The notes beneath the pieces are model-generated. The model was not told the origin of the DNA. It did not search any database and saw nothing but the letters and a program-made list of their open reading frames with translations. 32,248 bases of DNA. Source: Rhodocyclales bacterium RIFCSPLOWO2_02_FULL_63_24 (GTDB taxonomy: Bacteria > Pseudomonadota > Gammaproteobacteria > Burkholderiales > Rhodocyclaceae). A program made the position numbers and the translations under genes. The stretch's first letter is position 1, and the number at the start of each line of letters is the position of its first letter. Below are positions 29,840-32,248 of this stretch, piece by piece. The stretch spans positions 1 to 32,248 of the forward strand of contig MHZX01000109.1 of NCBI GenBank assembly GCA_001828935.1, read 5' to 3'.

Positions 29840-29848
29840 CTCTTCATC

Positions 29849-30040
29849 ATGACCAAAGCCGACCGCGAATCACGCCTTCTCGAACTCTGGCTTCAACGCC
29901 CGCAAGACGAAAGAACCATGAATGACGTTCTCGCCTTTGCAGGATGGGTTCAGCAAAATTATTCGTATCTGTTCTACGGCATGCGGGGTGATCCATATCA
30001 AACCCTCAAGTCCGTGCTACGAAATCACATCCGCGAATAG
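29849..30040 (+). CDS. Cassette 4, first gene: small soluble protein, unknown
   Basis: The 63-residue product has DERTMNDVLAFAGWVQQNYSYLFYGMRGDPYQTLKSVLRNHI; its DVLxFxGWxxxN and GDxYQxLK pattern resembles small uncharacterised proteins found in accessory DNA, though I cannot name the family. ATG 29849 is only 15 bases from the cassette edge with no ribosome-binding site in between, so translation may depend on the upstream context. A second gene follows in the same cassette. Confidence 0.65.
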   Translation: MTKADRESRLLELWLQRPQDERTMNDVLAFAGWVQQNYSYLFYGMRGDPYQTLKSVLRNHIRE

Positions 30041-30082
30041 CCACAACAGTGGTCTTGCATATTTTCTCCGGGGTAACGCATC

Positions 30083-30406
30083 GTGAATATTCCTACTGAT
30101 CCCATCGTTTGGCTAAAAATCGCCGGGGCTGCTTCAACAGCAATCGGCTCCATTCTTCTCGCGTGGAGAGTCAAATCAATTCTCCAGTGGGTTGTCTATT
30201 GCCTCGCCGCCCATGAGCAGTCAATCTCGCAGCTCAGGAAAATCGCATCAAACCAAGCTCAAGACGAAGTCATAGTTGAGGGCGTGACAAAACATCTTCT
30301 CGATGTAGAGAGCAAGTTGGGGCTGGTTCTACTCGTTCTTGGTTTTCTACTTCTCGGCGTCGGCATGCTTTGCCAAGCAGCGGGCTATTTCCTTGTGGCC
30401 CAGTAG
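30083..30406 (+). CDS. Cassette 4, second gene: two-helix membrane protein, unknown
   Basis: The 107-residue product has a transmembrane helix at about 10-28 (LKIAGAASTAIGSILLAW), a polar central helix about 40-75 (AHEQSISQLRKIASNQAQDEVIVEGVTKHLLD), and a second at about 80-103 (GLVLLVLGFLLLGVGMLCQAAGYF). The GTG start at 30083 has GGGG nearby. No attC lies between it and the preceding gene, so both travel together. No family is recognised. Confidence 0.65.
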   Translation: MNIPTDPIVWLKIAGAASTAIGSILLAWRVKSILQWVVYCLAAHEQSISQLRKIASNQAQDEVIVEGVTKHLLDVESKLGLVLLVLGFLLLGVGMLCQAAGYFLVAQ

Positions 30407-30418
30407 CCGTGTCCCGAG

Positions 30419-30485
30419 GCCCAACCCATCATTCCACCGGACCTGCGCAAAAAGCCGCGCAGGCCGGTGAATTCAAACGTTGGGC
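30419..30485 (+). repeat. attC: attC4 (end of cassette 4)
   Basis: R'' GCCCAAC (30419-30425) pairs perfectly with R' GTTGGGC (30479-30485), 67 bases. The inner hairpin is CCTGCGC/GCGCAGG around AAAAAGCC; then ACCGG/CCGGT and ATTC/GAAT continue the stem with an unpaired A and an unpaired C in the left arm. These are textbook attC extrahelical bases. Confidence 0.95.
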
Positions 30486-30494
30486 CTCTCAAGC

Positions 30495-30959
30495 ATGAGC
30501 ACTTCGTTTCCTATCAGCAACCATGAAAAGTGGGCAGTCTCGCTGGCAACAGTGATACTGCTCGCTGGCGTAGCCATTGCTTGGTTTCACGGCCCGAGTT
30601 GGATCAATCGCTCTGGGTCGCTGGTAATAGTGGTTGGCGTTCTCTTGGCGATATCACGGCTGGCGGACTTAACGGAGACCAATGTATCGGAGCTCATGAA
30701 TGCGCATTTTGAGAATGGAATGCAACGTGCCGTTCAAGATATCGAGGCCACGCATGGCCACGTGCTGACACCGGCGCAACGCGAAGCACTTGGTCAGGGC
30801 GTTCGTAGCTCAATGTCGCGCGGCTTCTCAGCGATGTTCGAAGACTGGCGAATCAGGGTCAAGCGTTTTGAGGTTTCTTTGGTAATCGTCGGCACCCTTG
30901 TCAACGGATTCGGAGACTGGCTTTTTTGCCTAGCCGTTACTTGCAAGGCGGCAGCGTGA
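30495..30959 (+). CDS. Cassette 5: membrane protein, unknown
   Basis: The 154-residue product has hydrophobic helices at about 14-32 (AVSLATVILLAGVAIAWF), 42-56 (SLVIVVGVLLAIS) and 130-149 (VSLVIVGTLVNGFGDWLFCL). A polar domain (about 57-125) contains THGHVLTPAQREALGQGVRSS. I do not recognise it. ATG 30495 is 15 bases from the cassette edge, with no ribosome-binding site, the same geometry as cassette 4. It resembles cassette 4's second protein in design (helix, polar middle, helix) but not in sequence. The stop is five bases before attC5. Confidence 0.7.
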   Translation: MSTSFPISNHEKWAVSLATVILLAGVAIAWFHGPSWINRSGSLVIVVGVLLAISRLADLTETNVSELMNAHFENGMQRAVQDIEATHGHVLTPAQREALGQGVRSSMSRGFSAMFEDWRIRVKRFEVSLVIVGTLVNGFGDWLFCLAVTCKAAA

Positions 30960-30963
30960 AGGC

Positions 30964-31026
30964 GCCCAATCCATTCCACCGGACCTGCGCGAAAAGCCGC
31001 GCAGGCCGGTTACTTCTACGCTGGGC
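30964..31026 (+). repeat. attC: attC5 (end of cassette 5), both core triplets altered
   Basis: R'' reads GCCCAAT (30964-30970) and R' reads GCTGGGC (31020-31026), 63 bases; the near-invariant AAC and GTT triplets are AAT and GCT. The inner part is nearly identical to attC4, with ACCGG-A-CCTGCGC and GCGCAGG-CCGGT around the loop. The stem should still fold but the cleavage triplet is damaged. Confidence 0.85.
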
Positions 31027-31042
31027 CTCATAGGAGCCTCAC

Positions 31043-32077
31043 ATGGGTATTGAACTTGTCATCGGGATGGCCGTGTTGGTGGCTATCTTCATCATCTTCT
31101 TTACGAACATCGGCGGCGACTACTCGAAAAGAACAGATCAGCAGCTATTGGATCTATGGTCACTCCATGAAAGTAATGTTCGCGCAGCGAGGTCCGTTGG
31201 ACCGGAGGCACATAAGAAGGCCGTGGAGAAAATGTCCACCTTGACGAATGAAATGAAGAAGCGTGGCTTGCTTAGGTCCGACTACACACAGGAAAGCGAA
31301 GCGCTTGACTCACTATCAAGGAACCTATTCTCCCGTGGCTTAGATGAGATCAAGAGCCTCGCGAAAGCAAATGATGCAGTAGCCTTGTATCAACTTGGAA
31401 TGATATTCCGGGGAGTTAAGGAACTGAGCACGTCGATCAAATACATGTCCGAATCCGCCAACCTCGGCTATGCAGATGCGCAATACGCGCTTGGGTGGGC
31501 GTTTATGACTGAAGAAAGTGGTGTTGCGCGTGACGCCTACGAAACCATAAAATGGTTCAAGATTGCAGCAGAACAAGGGCATATCGAGGCTCGAAAGGCA
31601 CTTGATGTCGCCCTCAAGTCATTTTCAAAGGCCGAAGCCGAGTTCGCTTTTGCCGAAGCGGAAAAGTGGCTTACACGCAAGAATGTCGAGGTGTCTCACG
31701 TTGGGACTGAACCGCAACAGCCAAGTACCAGTGAGGGTTTACAGAATCCGGGCGCGAACAACGATACTCTGAGCACTGTTGTAAGTGAGCTTGAACAGCT
31801 TGCCAAAAGCGGCGACACCAAAGCACAGCTTAAGCTTGGAGAGATGTATTTCGGTGGAAAGGAAATCCAACAGGATTTGCGAAAGGCAGCCGTATTGTTC
31901 TTAAAGGCGGCAAAGAGCGGTAGCCCTGATGCGCAGCTTTACCTTGGAACTATGTGCGAAAACGGTAGAGGTATGCCTAAGAATTCATTGATGGCGATGG
32001 AGTGGTATGTCAAGGCTGCGGAGGGAGGCAATGGAATGGCACAAGTTATTCTCTCAACAAGAATTGCCAAGCCATAG
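31043..32077 (+). CDS. Cassette 6: membrane-anchored Sel1-repeat protein
   Basis: The 344-residue product has an N-terminal transmembrane helix (about 4-22, LVIGMAVLVAIFIIFF). It then has Sel1-like helical repeats in two groups, about 108-185 (ALYQLGMIFRG, SANLGYADAQYALGWAF, AAEQGHIEARKAL) and about 253-340 (GDTKAQLKLGEMYFGG, AAKSGSPDAQLYLGTMCENG, AAEGGNGMAQVIL). A serine/asparagine-rich linker separates them. Sel1 repeats mediate protein-protein contacts; the orientation suggests a soluble repeat domain tethered to the membrane. AGGAG lies seven bases before ATG 31043. The gene is intact and unusually long for a cassette. No catalytic domain is seen. Confidence 0.82.
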   Translation: MGIELVIGMAVLVAIFIIFFTNIGGDYSKRTDQQLLDLWSLHESNVRAARSVGPEAHKKAVEKMSTLTNEMKKRGLLRSDYTQESEALDSLSRNLFSRGLDEIKSLAKANDAVALYQLGMIFRGVKELSTSIKYMSESANLGYADAQYALGWAFMTEESGVARDAYETIKWFKIAAEQGHIEARKALDVALKSFSKAEAEFAFAEAEKWLTRKNVEVSHVGTEPQQPSTSEGLQNPGANNDTLSTVVSELEQLAKSGDTKAQLKLGEMYFGGKEIQQDLRKAAVLFLKAAKSGSPDAQLYLGTMCENGRGMPKNSLMAMEWYVKAAEGGNGMAQVILSTRIAKP

Positions 32078-32103
32078 TCATAGAAGGTCGGGAAGTCGAT
32101 GCG

Positions 32104-32173
32104 GCCCAACCCATCATTCCAGCGGACGCTGCGCGATGAAGCCGCGCACCGCCGCTGAATTCAAACGTTCGGC
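32104..32173 (+). repeat. attC: attC6 (end of cassette 6)
   Basis: R'' is GCCCAAC (32104-32110) and R' is GTTCGGC (32167-32173), 70 bases. AGCGG/CCGCT and ATTC/GAAT form the arms around the stem TGCGC/GCGCA with loop GATGAAGCC. The R' hexamer TTCGGC belongs to cassette 7. Confidence 0.92.
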
Positions 32174-32176
32174 GTC

Positions 32177-32205
32177 TTGTAATCTGTAACGTGTCGGGTT
32201 ACGAT
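32177..32205 (+). promoter_or_regulatory. Promoter and operator of the cassette 7 toxin gene
   Basis: -35 TTGTAA (32177-32182) and -10 TACGAT (32200-32205) are 17 bases apart. An inverted repeat GTAAC/GTTAC (32186-32190 and 32198-32202) overlaps the spacer and -10, as expected for an autoregulated toxin-antitoxin operon. The start codon at 32211 is at the predicted transcription start, so the mRNA may be leaderless. Confidence 0.6.
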
Positions 32206-32210
32206 AGCGC

Positions 32211-32248
32211 ATGATCCTCAGTTTCAAACACAAGGGCTTAGCGCGCTT
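32211..32248 (+). CDS. higB: Cassette 7: HigB/RelE-type toxin, N-terminal fragment
   Basis: The frame runs off the window after 12 codons, reading MILSFKHKGLAR. This is the usual beginning of HigB-family (plasmid maintenance killer) mRNA interferases. The position directly after a compact promoter-operator in an integron cassette fits a higBA pair, with the antitoxin expected just downstream of the window. The call rests on a short N terminus and context. Confidence 0.6.
   Translation, partial: MILSFKHKGLAR

Larger units (their letters stand above)
27280..32248. mobile_element. Integron: integrase, attI and cassette array (continues past window end)
   Basis: The platform has the classic geometry: intI reversed, attI beside its 5' end, and cassettes running away to the right. 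Cassette spans, cut between G and TT of each core, are 1: 28421-28873, 2: 28874-29332, 3: 29333-29833, 4: 29834-30479, 5: 30480-31020, 6: 31021-32167, and 7: from 32168 to beyond the window. The array is visibly more AT-rich than the flank. There are no transposase genes, resistance genes or sul/qac conserved segments, which points to a sedentary chromosomal integron rather than a mobile class 1 element. The right-hand end is not seen. Confidence 0.93.

Noticed and set aside
29373-29852. 159-codon forward frame through cassette 3 and attC3
   Set aside because: It runs through a whole attC site into the next cassette, which a cassette gene should not do, and its GTG start lacks a ribosome-binding site.
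30041-30082. Possible degenerate attC between the two genes of cassette 4
   Set aside because: No GTTRRRY/RYYYAAC pair or stem is present, and the outer attC pairs correctly with the cassette 4 edge.

Overview
The window looks like a chromosomal segment of a GC-rich betaproteobacterium, probably from or near the Rhodocyclales. This rests on the recA-recX and lptB-rpoN-hpf-ptsN-hprK order, the E. coli-like FadH, YbiT, YheS and AmpG proteins, and the strong GC bias at third codon positions. The lineage is inferred from gene content only.

Region 1 (1-5160) is core genome: the 3' part of recA, then recX, lptB, rpoN, hpf, ptsN and hprK, all forward and mostly overlapping or tightly spaced. Region 2 (5229-8602) holds a PsiF-repeat periplasmic protein with a strong terminator, a small membrane protein, and a PadR regulator translationally coupled to fadH (2,4-dienoyl-CoA reductase). 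Region 3 (8606-12063) is a tungstate-type ABC importer (permease, ATPase, binding protein) divergent from a ModE-like regulator that carries its own solute-binding domain. Region 4 (12145-19726) is a long forward run: the ABC-F ATPase ybiT, a PlsC-like acyltransferase, the ABC-F ATPase yheS, a polyphosphate kinase 2, a PaiB-like flavoprotein, a MidA-type methyltransferase and an MliC-like lipoprotein. Region 5 (19748-21779) is a reverse set: a Lon-like AAA ATPase lacking a protease domain, a double-receiver response regulator and a tiny zinc-ribbon protein. Region 6 (21909-26569) has a GcvA-like LysR regulator divergent from a DUF2917 gene, followed by reverse genes for an MFS transporter, a hotdog thioesterase, a small acidic protein and AmpG. 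AmpG overlaps the toxin gene of a vapBC pair (26569-27191).

Region 7 (27280-32248) is the notable part: a complete integron platform with its array. It has a full intI with the integron-specific insert, a LexA-like box in the intI promoter region, an attI core at 28420, and six attC sites that delimit six whole cassettes and a seventh running off the end. Each cassette's first six bases pair with the R'' box of its own attC, so the boundaries can be read to the base. Cassette DNA is visibly more AT-rich than the flank. Cassettes carry small membrane proteins (1, 4, 5), a reverse-oriented unknown gene (2), a hairpin-rich segment with a possible 29-residue hydrophobic peptide (3), a membrane-anchored Sel1-repeat protein (6), and the start of a HigB-type toxin with its own promoter and operator (7). 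attC5 has lost both invariant core triplets, so cassettes 5 and 6 may be locked together. None of the cassette proteins in 1-6 has a function I can name.
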